Shown: positions 1 through 7,895, numbered from the stretch's first letter. The stretch is DNA of 12,352 bases from Betaproteobacteria bacterium (GCA_029858545.1 JAOUFA010000068.1:1-12352); one strand, 5' to 3'. Translations and numbers: made by a program. The notes: generated by a model not told the origin, from the letters alone.

Positions 1-2741
1 ACGCTCATGTTGTAGCCGAGCCAGGACATGAACCACACGCCGCCCACGAGCGAGAACGGGACCGAGAGCATCACGATCAGCGTCTCGGTCAGCCGCCGGA
101 AGTTGATATACAGCAGCACGAAGATGATCGCGAGGGTGAACGGCACGACGATCTTCAATCGCTCGATCGCGCGCTGCATGTACTCGAATTGCCCGCTCCA
201 GGTGATGTAGGTGCCGCGCGGGAACTTCACCTGCGCCGCGACCGCGGCCTGCGCGTCGCGCACATAGGAGCCGATGTCGCGGTCGCGGATATCGACGTAG
301 ATGTACGCCGAGAGCAGCGCGTTCTCGGTGCGGATCGCCGGTGCACCCCGGCTGATCGCGACGCGCGCGAGCTGGCCGAGCGGGATCTGCGCCCCGCCCA
401 TCGCGGGAACGAGCACCTGTGTCGCGATGGTCTGCGGGTCGCCGCGCAACTCGCGCGGATAGCGCACGATCACGCCGAAGCGCTCGCGTCCCTCGACAGT
501 GGTGGTCACCGTCTCCCCGCCCAGCGCCGCAGCGATCACCTCCTGCACGTCGGCCACTGAGAGACCGTAGCGCGCCAGGCGCTCCCGGTCGGGCGTGATG
601 TCGAGGTAATAGCCGCCGGTGATGCGCTCGGCGAAGGCCGAGGTGGTGCCGGGCACGCTCTTCACCACGCGCTCGATTTCCTTGGCGACCCGCTCCATCA
701 CCTCGAGGTCGCTGCCGAAGACCTTGATGCCGATCGGCGTGCGGATGCCCGTGGAGAGCATGTCGATCCGCGCCTTGATCGGCATCGTCCAGGCGTTCGC
801 GACGCCGGGAAACTGCAGTCGCGCGTCCATCTCCGCGATCAGCTTGTCGATCGTCATGCCGGGGCGCCAGTCGCGCTCGGGCTTGAGGTTGATCACGGTC
901 TCGAACATCTCCAGCGGCGCCGGGTCGGTCGCGGTGGCGGCACGTCCGGCCTTGCCGAACACCGAGGCGACCTCCGGAAAGCTCTTGATGATGCGGTCCT
1001 GCAGCTGCAGCAGTTCCGCCGCCTTGGTGACCGACATACCGGGCAGCGACGCCGGCATGTAGAAGAGCGTGCCTTCGTTCAAGGTCGGCATGAACTCGGT
1101 GCCGAGCTTCATCGCCGGCGGGACCGTGGCCGCGAGCGCGACGACGGCAAGAGCGAGGGTGGTCTTCTTCCAGCGCATCACCCAGGCGATCGCCGGCCGA
1201 TAGAGCCAGATGAGGAAGCGGTTGATCGGGTTCCTGTGCTCGGGCAGCACCCGGCCGCGGATGAAGAGGAGCATCAGCACCGGCACCAGCGTCACCGACA
1301 ACGCCGCCGCACCCGCCATCGCGTAGGTCTTGGTGTACGCGAGGGGCGCGAAGAGCCGTCCTTCCTGTGCCTCCAGCGTGAACACCGGCAGGAAGGACAC
1401 CGTGATGACGAGCAGGCTGAAAAAGAGCGCCGGCCCCACTTCGCGGCAGGCCTCGATAATGATCCCCGTACGCGATGCACCGGGCGAGGCGCGCTCCAGG
1501 TGCTTGTGCGCGTTTTCGATCATCACGATCGCGGCATCGACCATCGCGCCGACCGCGATCGCGATGCCCCCGAGCGACATGATGTTGGCGTTGATGCCCT
1601 GGGCCTTCATGATCGCAAAAGCGATCAGCACGCCCACCGGCAGCATGACGATCGCGACCAGCGCCGATCGCAGGTGCAGCAGGAACACGATACACACCAG
1701 CGCGACGATCGCGCCTTCCTCAAGCAGCGTCGTCTTCAGGGTGTCGATCGCGCGCTGGATCAGTTCGGAGCGGTCGTAGACGGTGCGGACTTCGACCCCG
1801 GGCGGCAGGCCCGGAGCGACCTCGGCGATGCGCTGCTTCACGTTGCGGATCACGTCGAGCGCGTTCTCGCCGAAACGCGCGACCACCGTGCCGGCGACGA
1901 CTTCGCCCTCGCCGTTGAGTTCTGCAAGCCCGCGCCGCTCGTCGGGGCCGAGTTCGACGCGCGCCACGTCGCGCAGCAGCACCGGCACGCCGCGGTCGGC
2001 CTTGACCACCAGCTGTTCGAGATCGTCCTGGCCGCGCAGGTAGCCGCGGCCGCGCACCATGTACTCGGTCTCGCCCAATTCGATCACGCGCCCGCCGACA
2101 TCGGCGTTCGAGCGCCGGATCGCCTCCGACACCGCCATGAGCGAGATGCCGTAGCCGTGCAGCTTGCGCGGATCGACCGTGACCACGTATTGCTGCACGA
2201 AGCCCCCAAGCGAGGCGACCTCCGAGACGCCCTGTGCCTTGGTGAGCTGGTAACGCAGATACCAATCTTGGACCGTGCGCAATTCGGCGAGCGTGCGCTG
2301 CGCACCGAGAAGCGCGTACTGATAGACCCAGCCCACGCCGGTTGCGTCGGGCCCCAGCGAAGGCGTGACGCTCCGGGGAAGCTTGCCCGCGGCGAAGTTC
2401 AGGTATTCGAGCACGCGCGAACGCGCCCAGTAGATGTCGGTACCATCCTCGAAAATGACATAGACGAAGGAGGCGCCGAAGAAGGAAAAGCCGCGCACCA
2501 CCCTGGACTTGGGCACCGCGAGCATCGCGGTGGTGAGCGGGTAGGTAACCTGGTCCTCGACCACCTGCGGCGCCTGGCCCGGGAAGTCCGTGTAGATGAT
2601 GACCTGCACGTCGGAGAGGTCCGGCAGTGCATCCAGCGGCGTGCGCGACAGGGCATAGATCCCGGCGCCCGAGACGAAGAGTGTCGCGAGAAGGACGAGA
2701 AAGACGTTGCGGACCGACCACTCGATGAGGCGGGCGAGCAT
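1..2741 (-). CDS. cusA: Cu(I)/Ag(I) efflux RND transporter permease CusA, partial (C-terminus beyond left edge)
   Basis: Inner-membrane proton-driven RND pump of the heavy-metal (HME) class, exporting Cu(I)/Ag(I) with CusB and CusC. The reading frame is open from the ATG at 2741 to the window edge (913 codons); E. coli CusA has 1047 residues, so about 130 are missing, including the last transmembrane helices. The N-terminus MLARLIEWSVRN leads into TM1 (about residues 12-31). The TM4 motif GAMVDAAIVMIEN carries Asp402, matching the proton-relay Asp405 of E. coli. Three methionines, Met562 (FYMPASLPG), Met612 (PLEMFET) and Met661 (RIDMLSTG), align with Met573/623/672 of the E. coli three-Met substrate site, all with the same offset of 11. 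This favours monovalent Cu/Ag over Zn/Co/Cd. An AAGGGG ribosome-binding site lies 7 nt upstream within the end of cusB, whose stop is one base before this ATG, so translation is probably coupled. Family assignment is very secure; the motif alignment is from memory. Confidence 0.96.
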   Translation of the reverse strand, partial: MLARLIEWSVRNVFLVLLATLFVSGAGIYALSRTPLDALPDLSDVQVIIYTDFPGQAPQVVEDQVTYPLTTAMLAVPKSRVVRGFSFFGASFVYVIFEDGTDIYWARSRVLEYLNFAAGKLPRSVTPSLGPDATGVGWVYQYALLGAQRTLAELRTVQDWYLRYQLTKAQGVSEVASLGGFVQQYVVTVDPRKLHGYGISLMAVSEAIRRSNADVGGRVIELGETEYMVRGRGYLRGQDDLEQLVVKADRGVPVLLRDVARVELGPDERRGLAELNGEGEVVAGTVVARFGENALDVIRNVKQRIAEVAPGLPPGVEVRTVYDRSELIQRAIDTLKTTLLEEGAIVALVCIVFLLHLRSALVAIVMLPVGVLIAFAIMKAQGINANIMSLGGIAIAVGAMVDAAIVMIENAHKHLERASPGASRTGIIIEACREVGPALFFSLLVITVSFLPVFTLEAQEGRLFAPLAYTKTYAMAGAAALSVTLVPVLMLLFIRGRVLPEHRNPINRFLIWLYRPAIAWVMRWKKTTLALAVVALAATVPPAMKLGTEFMPTLNEGTLFYMPASLPGMSVTKAAELLQLQDRIIKSFPEVASVFGKAGRAATATDPAPLEMFETVINLKPERDWRPGMTIDKLIAEMDARLQFPGVANAWTMPIKARIDMLSTGIRTPIGIKVFGSDLEVMERVAKEIERVVKSVPGTTSAFAERITGGYYLDITPDRERLARYGLSVADVQEVIAAALGGETVTTTVEGRERFGVIVRYPRELRGDPQTIATQVLVPAMGGAQIPLGQLARVAISRGAPAIRTENALLSAYIYVDIRDRDIGSYVRDAQAAVAAQVKFPRGTYITWSGQFEYMQRAIERLKIVVPFTLAIIFVLLYINFRRLTETLIVMLSVPFSLVGGVWFMSWLGYNMS

Positions 2742-2742
2742 C

Positions 2743-4296
2743 TCAGTGCCCCTTGTGATCGTTTTGCGCTGCGGCGGCCGGCGCCGCCGGCGCGATGCGC
2801 GTGATGACGTATTCGCCCGCACTGCGCTCCTCGAACTCGATGCCTACTTTGGCTCCGGCTGCGAGCCCGGCGAGCAGCGCGCGCTCGGCGACCTTGAATT
2901 CCATCGTCATCGCCGGCCACTTCAGGCTCGCCACCGGCCCATGGGCGAGGGTGAGTACGCCTGCGGCGGCGTCGATCGCCTCAACCTGCGCGTCGGCGCG
3001 GTGCGTCGTGGCCGGGGACGCCGCCACCGGCTTGGGTGCCGCCAGGCCGCCGAGCGCCGCCTTCAGATTGCTCTCGGCGTCGATCAGGAAGTTCGCGCGC
3101 GTCACCACCGTCTCGCCCGCGCGCACACCGTCCAGCACCTCCGCATAGCCGTCGGCGCGCGCGCCGAGTTTGACCGTGCGCGGCTCGTAGAGGCCCGCGC
3201 CGCGTTCGACGAGCACCACCTGCCGCGTGCCGCTGTCGAGCACCGCCGAGTCGGGCACCGCGAGCACCTGCAGGGTTTCGCCTGCGGCGAGTTCGAGCGA
3301 GGCATACATGTCGGGCTTCAGCAACCCGTCCGGATTGTCGAGTTCGATGCGCATCCTCGCGGTGCGCGTCTCGGCGTTCAGCGTCGGGTAGATGAACGCC
3401 ACCGTACCGCCGAATTCGCGCCCTGAATAGGCGTGTACCGTAATCTTCACACTCTGCCCGAGCCGTACCAGACCCAGATCCTGCTCGTAGACCTCGGCGA
3501 TGATCCACAGCGCCGACAGATCGGCGATCCGGAAGAGCATCTCGCCGGACATGAAACGCATGCCCTGTACGGCGCGTTTTTCGAGCACGACGCCGGTGGT
3601 CGGCGAGCGCAGGGTGAGGGTCGGTCGCGACGCGCTCTTATTGAGTACGGCGCCGAGGTCGCGCGCTTCGATATCCCAGTTGCGCAGCCGCTGCAGCGTC
3701 GCGGTTCGCAGCCGCTGCATGGCGGCCTTCGCTTCGCCGTCCTGCCCGAGCGCCTCGCGCAGTCCGCGTGCGGCGATCAGATACTCCTCCTGCGCGGCGA
3801 CGAGTTCCGGGCTGTAGATCTGCATGAGCGGCTCGCCGCGGCGCACGGCCTGGCCTACGGTGTTTACCTGCAGCCGATCGATCCAGCCATCGAACTTGGG
3901 CGAAACCGTCACGAGGCGCCGCTCGTCCACCTGCACGGTGCCGAGCGCGCGCACGGTGCGCACGAGCGCGCGCAGCGCGACGGGCTCGGTGCGCACGCCG
4001 AGGTTCTGCACCCGCTCGGGCGAGAGCATCACCGCGTGGCTTGCCGCCTGCGGCGCTCCGTCCTCGTACACCGGAATGTAGTCCATGCCCATCGAATCCT
4101 TCTTCGGAACCGGCGAGGTATCGGGCAGACCCATGGGGTTGCGGTAGTAGAGCAGCTTGCGTGCCGGCGGCGACGCGGCGCCCGGGGCCGCTGCGGCAGC
4201 CGTCTGCGGCGGCGGCTCGCTCGTTCCGAGCCAGTAGCCGGCGAGCGCGGCGGCTGCGAGCGCGAGTGCGATGATGAAGGGAGTCGTGCGGCTCAT
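2743..4296 (-). CDS. cusB: Periplasmic adaptor CusB with fused C-terminal CusF-like metallochaperone domain
   Basis: Membrane-fusion protein (517 aa) linking CusA to CusC in the periplasm. Residues 7-23 form an N-terminal membrane anchor or signal. Residues 48-78 are a heavy-metal-binding module (YYRNPMGLPDTSP, then DSMGMDYIPVYE) with Met55, Met69 and Met71, comparable to the Met cluster that binds Cu(I) in E. coli CusB. The barrel-sandwich/lipoyl and alpha-hairpin parts follow, including GWIDRLQVNTVGQAVRRGEP. After an Ala/Pro linker near residue 425, the C-terminus (about 430-505) is a CusF-type domain. It has His452, Trp460, Met463 and Met465, with exactly the spacing of CusF His36-Trp44-Met47-Met49, the His/Met2 plus cation-pi Trp Cu(I)/Ag(I) site. 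In E. coli CusF is a separate protein. The start at 4296 overlaps the cusC stop (ATGA) and has AGGAG 7 nt upstream. The tail ends HKGH, a possible extra metal ligand. Confidence is high for both adaptor and fused domain. Confidence 0.96.
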   Translation of the reverse strand: MSRTTPFIIALALAAAALAGYWLGTSEPPPQTAAAAAPGAASPPARKLLYYRNPMGLPDTSPVPKKDSMGMDYIPVYEDGAPQAASHAVMLSPERVQNLGVRTEPVALRALVRTVRALGTVQVDERRLVTVSPKFDGWIDRLQVNTVGQAVRRGEPLMQIYSPELVAAQEEYLIAARGLREALGQDGEAKAAMQRLRTATLQRLRNWDIEARDLGAVLNKSASRPTLTLRSPTTGVVLEKRAVQGMRFMSGEMLFRIADLSALWIIAEVYEQDLGLVRLGQSVKITVHAYSGREFGGTVAFIYPTLNAETRTARMRIELDNPDGLLKPDMYASLELAAGETLQVLAVPDSAVLDSGTRQVVLVERGAGLYEPRTVKLGARADGYAEVLDGVRAGETVVTRANFLIDAESNLKAALGGLAAPKPVAASPATTHRADAQVEAIDAAAGVLTLAHGPVASLKWPAMTMEFKVAERALLAGLAAGAKVGIEFEERSAGEYVITRIAPAAPAAAAQNDHKGH

Positions 4297-5756
4297 GGTC
4301 TTGCTCCTGAGGAAAGCTCCGGGCCGTCCTGCGCAGCGCGCGCCAGGCGGCCGGTGAGGAAATCGATTTCGGCGAGCGCCTTGCGGTGCGAGGCGAGTGC
4401 GCGTACGCGCGCCGTTTCGTAATTGAGGACCGCCATCTGGTTGTCGAGCAGGGTGAGGAAGTCCACCCGGCCCACGCGGTAGGCGCTCGCCGCTGCATCC
4501 ACCGTGAGCCGCGCCTGGGGCAGGATCTCGCGTTCGTAGCGGCGCAGCGACGCAAGCTCCTGTTCAGCGGCGAGCACCTGGTGGTGCAGCCGCATCCCGA
4601 GTTCCTGCTGCTGCGCGTCGAGCATGGCAACCGCCTGGTCGCGGCTCGCATGCGCTTCGGCGATGCGCGGCTCGGTTTTCGAGCCGCGCCAGACCGGGAG
4701 ATTGAATGCGACGGTGAAGGAGACGACATTCTCGCGCCGCATGCCGTCCGGCGCGGGACTGCGCTGGCCGTAGGAGAGCCTGAGGTCGAAGTCCGGCCAG
4801 CCGTCCTTGCGCGCGAGATCGATGCCGCGCGCGCCCTTGTCGGCCATCGCGCGCAGCGCGAGCAGTTGCGGACGCTGGCGCAGCGCTTCCTCGAGCAGCC
4901 GCGGCGGGTCGAGGCGCAGGTCCTCGGCCGGCGCCGGCAAATCGAGCGCAGGCGCCGGAGCGTCGTGCCGCGCGAGCAGGCGACTGAGTTCGTTCTGCGC
5001 GTTGGCGCGCTCGCGCGCGAGGCGTGCGAGTTCGTCGGACATCTTCGTCACCTGCGTCTGCGCCCGCAGCACGTCGGCCTGGCTGCCCTGGCCGACCGCG
5101 TAGCGCGCCTCGGCCACCCGCAAGAGGCGCTGCAGCGTGTCGCGGCTCGCGAGCGCAATGCGCTCGGCGTCCGCGGTGGCCTGGACTTCGGTGACGGCGA
5201 TTCTCAACTCGCGCAGCACGCGGTTGACGGTTTCGCGGTAGCCCTGCGCGCTCGCATCCGCATCGCGCGCAGCGAGTTCGCGGCGCAGGTCGCGCTTGCC
5301 GGGAAAAGGCAGGCGCTGCGACAGGCCGATCATCTTCATCGTCATGTCCTCCTGCGTCAGCGAGCGCGAGGTCGCGGGCATATTGACGACGCCGGTTTCG
5401 ACCATCGGGTCGTCCAGCGCGCCAGCGGCATAGACGCGTTGCCGCGCCGCCTCGCGTTCCGCGCGCGCGGCGCGGATCTCTGGATTGTTGGCGAGTGCCT
5501 CGGCGGTGAGTGCGGCGTAGGGGTCGACCTGCGCGAACACGCCCTCCGAGAACAGGCCCGCGCAGGCAATCGCGGCGTACGCGATGCCTGTCCGTGTCAT
5601 GCCAACGACGCGGCGCAGTCGGGCGGCAGATGCCGGGTTCGGCACGGCATTTCCGTCCCTCTGGCATACACCCGCAAGCCTGAGGATTCCCATTCCGGCA
5701 AGGTCAAGCGGCGCGCTGGCAGACGCCGCGCGTGGAAGAACCGTATCAATCGACAT
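4293..5756 (-). CDS. cusC: Outer-membrane efflux channel CusC (TolC/OEP family)
   Basis: Outer-membrane factor forming the exit duct for CusBA. The 487-aa frame has the two OEP repeats of TolC-type channels: an amphipathic coiled-coil pattern beginning DPYAALTAEALANNPEIRAARAE, and a second repeat around LEEALRQRPQLLALRAMADKG and later VGRVDFLTLLDNQMAVLNYE. The start is uncertain. The ATG at 5756 has a strong AAAGGAG at 5767-5761, but its first 52 residues do not look like OEP sequence. Residue 53 (ATG at 5600) begins an ordinary signal peptide (MTRTGIAYAAIACAGLFSEG, cleavage likely after VFA and before QVDP), yet no clear ribosome-binding site precedes it. I annotate the longer form on the ribosome-binding site and note the alternative. 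Many CusC homologues are lipoproteins; here AIAC is only a poor lipobox, so a signal peptidase I product is more likely. Its stop overlaps the cusB start by 4 nt. Cu/Ag specificity is inferred from cusBA. Confidence 0.93.
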   Translation of the reverse strand: MSIDTVLPRAASASAPLDLAGMGILRLAGVCQRDGNAVPNPASAARLRRVVGMTRTGIAYAAIACAGLFSEGVFAQVDPYAALTAEALANNPEIRAARAEREAARQRVYAAGALDDPMVETGVVNMPATSRSLTQEDMTMKMIGLSQRLPFPGKRDLRRELAARDADASAQGYRETVNRVLRELRIAVTEVQATADAERIALASRDTLQRLLRVAEARYAVGQGSQADVLRAQTQVTKMSDELARLARERANAQNELSRLLARHDAPAPALDLPAPAEDLRLDPPRLLEEALRQRPQLLALRAMADKGARGIDLARKDGWPDFDLRLSYGQRSPAPDGMRRENVVSFTVAFNLPVWRGSKTEPRIAEAHASRDQAVAMLDAQQQELGMRLHHQVLAAEQELASLRRYEREILPQARLTVDAAASAYRVGRVDFLTLLDNQMAVLNYETARVRALASHRKALAEIDFLTGRLARAAQDGPELSSGARP

Positions 5757-5760
5757 ACAT

Positions 5761-5767
5761 CTCCTTT
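5761..5767 (-). promoter_or_regulatory. Strong ribosome-binding site (AAAGGAG) in front of the cusC frame
   Basis: On the minus strand this reads AAAGGAG followed by ATGT and the ATG at 5756, a spacing of 4 nt. It is the main reason to prefer the long cusC start over the one at 5600, where the signal peptide begins without a visible Shine-Dalgarno sequence. Confidence 0.6.
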
Positions 5768-5843
5768 CGAGGCGTGCGCCGGGAGCGAAGTTGCCCCGCG
5801 GCGGCAGACGTATAGGACCGAATCCGCACGCAGGAGCCCTGCG

Positions 5844-5863
5844 CGTCGCGATCCGGCGCGACG
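5844..5863 (-). promoter_or_regulatory. Perfect 7-bp hairpin between the small exported-protein gene and cusC
   Basis: CGTCGCG and CGCGACG form a perfect inverted repeat around a 6-nt loop, starting 4 nt after the stop codon of the upstream gene. There is no T-tract, so it is not a typical intrinsic terminator. It could stabilise or punctuate the polycistronic mRNA between the first gene and cusC, but in DNA this GC-rich a 7-bp stem can also arise by chance. Confidence 0.25.
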
Positions 5864-5867
5864 ACTG

Positions 5868-6257
5868 CTAAGTCAGGAGATGGCGGTGCAGCAGAAAGAG
5901 TGGAACAGACGCCGCCCGAGGAGGCGGTGCGCGTCGTGGTGGCGTGGGTTGTCGCACGACGAGGGTGAAGCTCGTGTGGATCGCGATCGCGGCAGGGGCA
6001 TCTTGCGCATCACCGACAGGCAGGAGCAAATGCGGCACGACAGTGCGGTCTATGCCGGTGGCGAGCGGGCAGGTTCCCAATTCACCTTCTACATCGTCGC
6101 CGTCATGGCAGGGCGACGCGGGCGCCGAGCCACCCGCACCGTGACCCGCGATGGCCAGATTGGCCGGAAACATTCCGGCACAACAGGGTGCGGCAGCGAT
6201 GAGCATCAGGGCCACTGCTACGACCGACCGCACGACAGCGGTACGAAAAAACCGCAT
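5868..6257 (-). CDS. Small exported protein, first gene of the cus operon (function unknown)
   Basis: This 129-aa product has a clear Sec signal peptide: MRFFRTAVVRS, then the hydrophobic stretch VVAVALMLIAAAPC, with likely cleavage near CCAG. The mature part is low in complexity and Pro/Ala-rich, with scattered possible metal ligands (Cys25, Cys26, Cys50-His51, Cys63, His76, His94) and a Pro-rich segment (residues 104-113) before a hydrophobic end, PLFLLHRHLLT. The start at 6257 is chosen for AGAGGA 5 nt upstream and the signal peptide; the frame opens further upstream to 6356 without support. It lies 111 bp before cusC on the same strand. Small exported proteins of unknown role often head heavy-metal RND operons in betaproteobacteria (for example cusD/silD and czcI); this may be a positional analogue, but I see no diagnostic motif and give no symbol. 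It probably acts in the periplasm, perhaps in metal handling or regulation. The existence of the gene is well supported; its function is not. Confidence 0.78.
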   Translation of the reverse strand: MRFFRTAVVRSVVAVALMLIAAAPCCAGMFPANLAIAGHGAGGSAPASPCHDGDDVEGELGTCPLATGIDRTVVPHLLLPVGDAQDAPAAIAIHTSFTLVVRQPTPPRRAPPPRAASVPLFLLHRHLLT

Positions 6258-6637
6258 CAATATCCTCTTATGACACACATAGCGTTCATCTTGCCTAAGG
6301 CCCGGTGCTCCCATGCGTGCGCCAGAATTGGACCGCAGAGCCATGCGCACGAACATGATTCATATCAAACGACGCTTACGGCTGCTACGCGACGTGGCAG
6401 CCCGGCAGACCCGGATGCCAGCACTCGGTTACAACCGCACCGAATGATCCCCCACTTCGCGGGATCCGACGCCCCGCATTCCCCTTGATAATTCATGGTT
6501 TTTAGAGCACCAAGCACCGACTGCACGCATCCTCTCCCATATCCCGCGCCGCCTCGCCCAGCACGACGCGGATTCGCAGCGCCAGGCCGCACAGCGCATT
6601 CACCCGAAGTACTGCCGTATGGCCGCGCAGGCGCTCC
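6258..6637. other. 380-bp intergenic region, presumed to hold the cus operon promoter
   Basis: No convincing gene lies here. All transcription from both flanks runs leftward, so the cus promoter should be in the left part, but I cannot pick out a good -35/-10 pair or a MerR/CueR-type operator. Visible structure includes CGGTT-AC-AACCG (6426-6437), GATCCC and GGGATC around a 9-nt loop (6446-6466), and an unusually AT-rich patch (about 6485-6505) in GC-rich surroundings. A minus-strand frame ending at the TAA at 6502-6504 could start at a GTG near 6606 (33 codons, containing EDACSRC), but it has no ribosome-binding site. No terminator with a T-tract is seen after the dehydrogenase. Confidence 0.5.
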
Positions 6638-7780
6638 TCAGGAAGCCGGCTCGAGGCGCGCGAGCACGCCGTTCGGCTCATCGGTCAGAAGATAGAGGTA
6701 GCCGTCCGGACCGGAGCGCACGTCGCGGATTCTTCCCAACACGTCCTTCAGCAGGCGCTCCTCGTTCGTCACCTTTTCGCCGTCGAGCGCAAGACGCACG
6801 AGCATGCGCTCGCGCAGCGCACCGACGAACAGACTACCCCGCCAGCGCGGGAATCGGTCGCCGGTGTAGAACGCCATCCCCGAAGGCGCGATCGACGGCA
6901 CCCAGATATGCAACGGCTGCGCCATCCCGGGTTTGGCCGTGCCCTCGCCGATCTTCGTGCCGGTACCGTAGTTCACCCCATAGGTAATCACCGGCCAGCC
7001 ATAGTTCGCGCCCGCGCGGATCACGTTCACCTCGTCGCCGCCCTGCGGGCCGTGCTCATGCGTCCAGAGCATGCCGGACACCGGGTGCAGCGCCGCGCCC
7101 TGCAGATTGCGGTGTCCCAGGGTGTACTTCTCCGGCTTCCAGGACGTCCTGCCGACGAAGGGATTGTCGGCCGGCACGCGGCCGTCGTCGTGCAGCCGGA
7201 TGACCGAGCCGGCATGGTCATCGGGACGCTGCGCGCGCTCCTTTTCACCGCGCTCGCCGAGCGTGAGATAGAGATACCCCGCGCGATCGAACACGATGCG
7301 CCCGCCGAAATGCAGCCCGCTGGTCCCCTTGGGGATCTGGCGAAAGAGCACCTGCAGGGCCTCCAACCGGCCACCCTCTAACTTGGCGCGCGCCAGCTCG
7401 GTGCCAACGCCACCCGCGCCACGCGCGGCATAGGAAAGATAGACGAACCGGTTCTCGGCGAAGCGCGGATGCGGCACCACGTCGAAGAGACCGCCCTGCC
7501 CGCCCACCGCCACCTCGGGCAGGCCGGCGATCGGACGCGGATCGAGCCGGCCCTCGCGCACGAGGCGCAGCGCCGGTGCGTTGCGTTCGGTCACGAGCAT
7601 GCGAGCATCCGGAAGGAAGGCGAGGCTCCAAGGATGATCGAATCCTTTGACGAGCGTGACGACGCGGAAATGGTGGTCGACGGCGCTGTGCACGGGCTGC
7701 CCCGCCGCGGAAAGAGCGCTGAGCGCGAAGAAACCGCCGACGGTGATCGGGAGCACAGACCGGATATCGATGCCTGACAT
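6638..7780 (-). CDS. Soluble PQQ-dependent aldose sugar dehydrogenase (YliI/Asd type), exported
   Basis: Six-bladed beta-propeller quinoprotein of the glucose/sorbosone dehydrogenase family, which oxidises aldose sugars in the periplasm using PQQ. The 380-aa product matches the roughly 370 aa of E. coli YliI. Residues 1-28 are a signal peptide (IRSVLPITVGGFFALSALSAAG). Family motifs appear in order: HPWSLAFLPDARMLVTER (49-66), VGGQGGLFDVVPHP (92-105), GHRNLQG (222-228), EHGPQGGDEVN (242-252), IAPSGM (298-303) and, near the end, VRSGPDGYLYLLTDEPNG. The start at 7780 has AGGAGG 10 nt upstream (7796-7791); an in-frame ATG at 7810 would place that site inside the coding region. The frame continues far upstream, but that part has no family similarity. 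No PQQ biosynthesis gene is in the window, so cofactor supply is unknown. It is divergent from the 7896 gene, with a 115-bp gap. Confidence 0.93.
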   Translation of the reverse strand: MSGIDIRSVLPITVGGFFALSALSAAGQPVHSAVDHHFRVVTLVKGFDHPWSLAFLPDARMLVTERNAPALRLVREGRLDPRPIAGLPEVAVGGQGGLFDVVPHPRFAENRFVYLSYAARGAGGVGTELARAKLEGGRLEALQVLFRQIPKGTSGLHFGGRIVFDRAGYLYLTLGERGEKERAQRPDDHAGSVIRLHDDGRVPADNPFVGRTSWKPEKYTLGHRNLQGAALHPVSGMLWTHEHGPQGGDEVNVIRAGANYGWPVITYGVNYGTGTKIGEGTAKPGMAQPLHIWVPSIAPSGMAFYTGDRFPRWRGSLFVGALRERMLVRLALDGEKVTNEERLLKDVLGRIRDVRSGPDGYLYLLTDEPNGVLARLEPAS

Positions 7781-7790
7781 AGCGAATGTT

Positions 7791-7796
7791 CCTCCT
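7791..7796 (-). promoter_or_regulatory. Ribosome-binding site AGGAGG fixing the dehydrogenase start
   Basis: A perfect AGGAGG on the minus strand lies 10 nt before the ATG at 7780. It separates this start from the in-frame ATG at 7810 and from a very long but spurious upstream extension. Confidence 0.7.
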
Positions 7797-7813
7797 AGTA
7801 GGGCGTTCATGAT

Positions 7814-7826
7814 AGTCGTATCGACT
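7814..7826. promoter_or_regulatory. Short inverted repeat in the divergent intergenic region (possible operator)
   Basis: AGTCG-TAT-CGACT is a 5-bp inverted repeat with a 3-nt centre. It lies 34 bp upstream of the dehydrogenase start and 70 bp upstream of the 7896 gene. Its location between divergent genes suits a shared operator, but a repeat this short may be chance. I could not identify clear promoters for either gene in the 115-bp gap. Confidence 0.2.
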
Positions 7827-7895
7827 GCCCGCACATGCCGCGCAGATTGTGGTCCAATTGCCGGATCGAAGGCCAGGCACCCGGGAGACCGAGCC

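Noticed and set aside
1236..2804. A 522-codon plus-strand open frame opposite cusA
   Set aside because: Same artefact: it mirrors the cusA codons and has a composition (Asp/Arg/His-rich) unlike any folded protein family I know.
4386..6488. A 700-codon open frame on the plus strand, opposite cusC, cusB and the small exported gene
   Set aside because: It is antisense to well-supported genes, is rich in Arg/His/Ala with no domain pattern and has no ribosome-binding site. Long antisense frames are expected in very GC-rich coding DNA.
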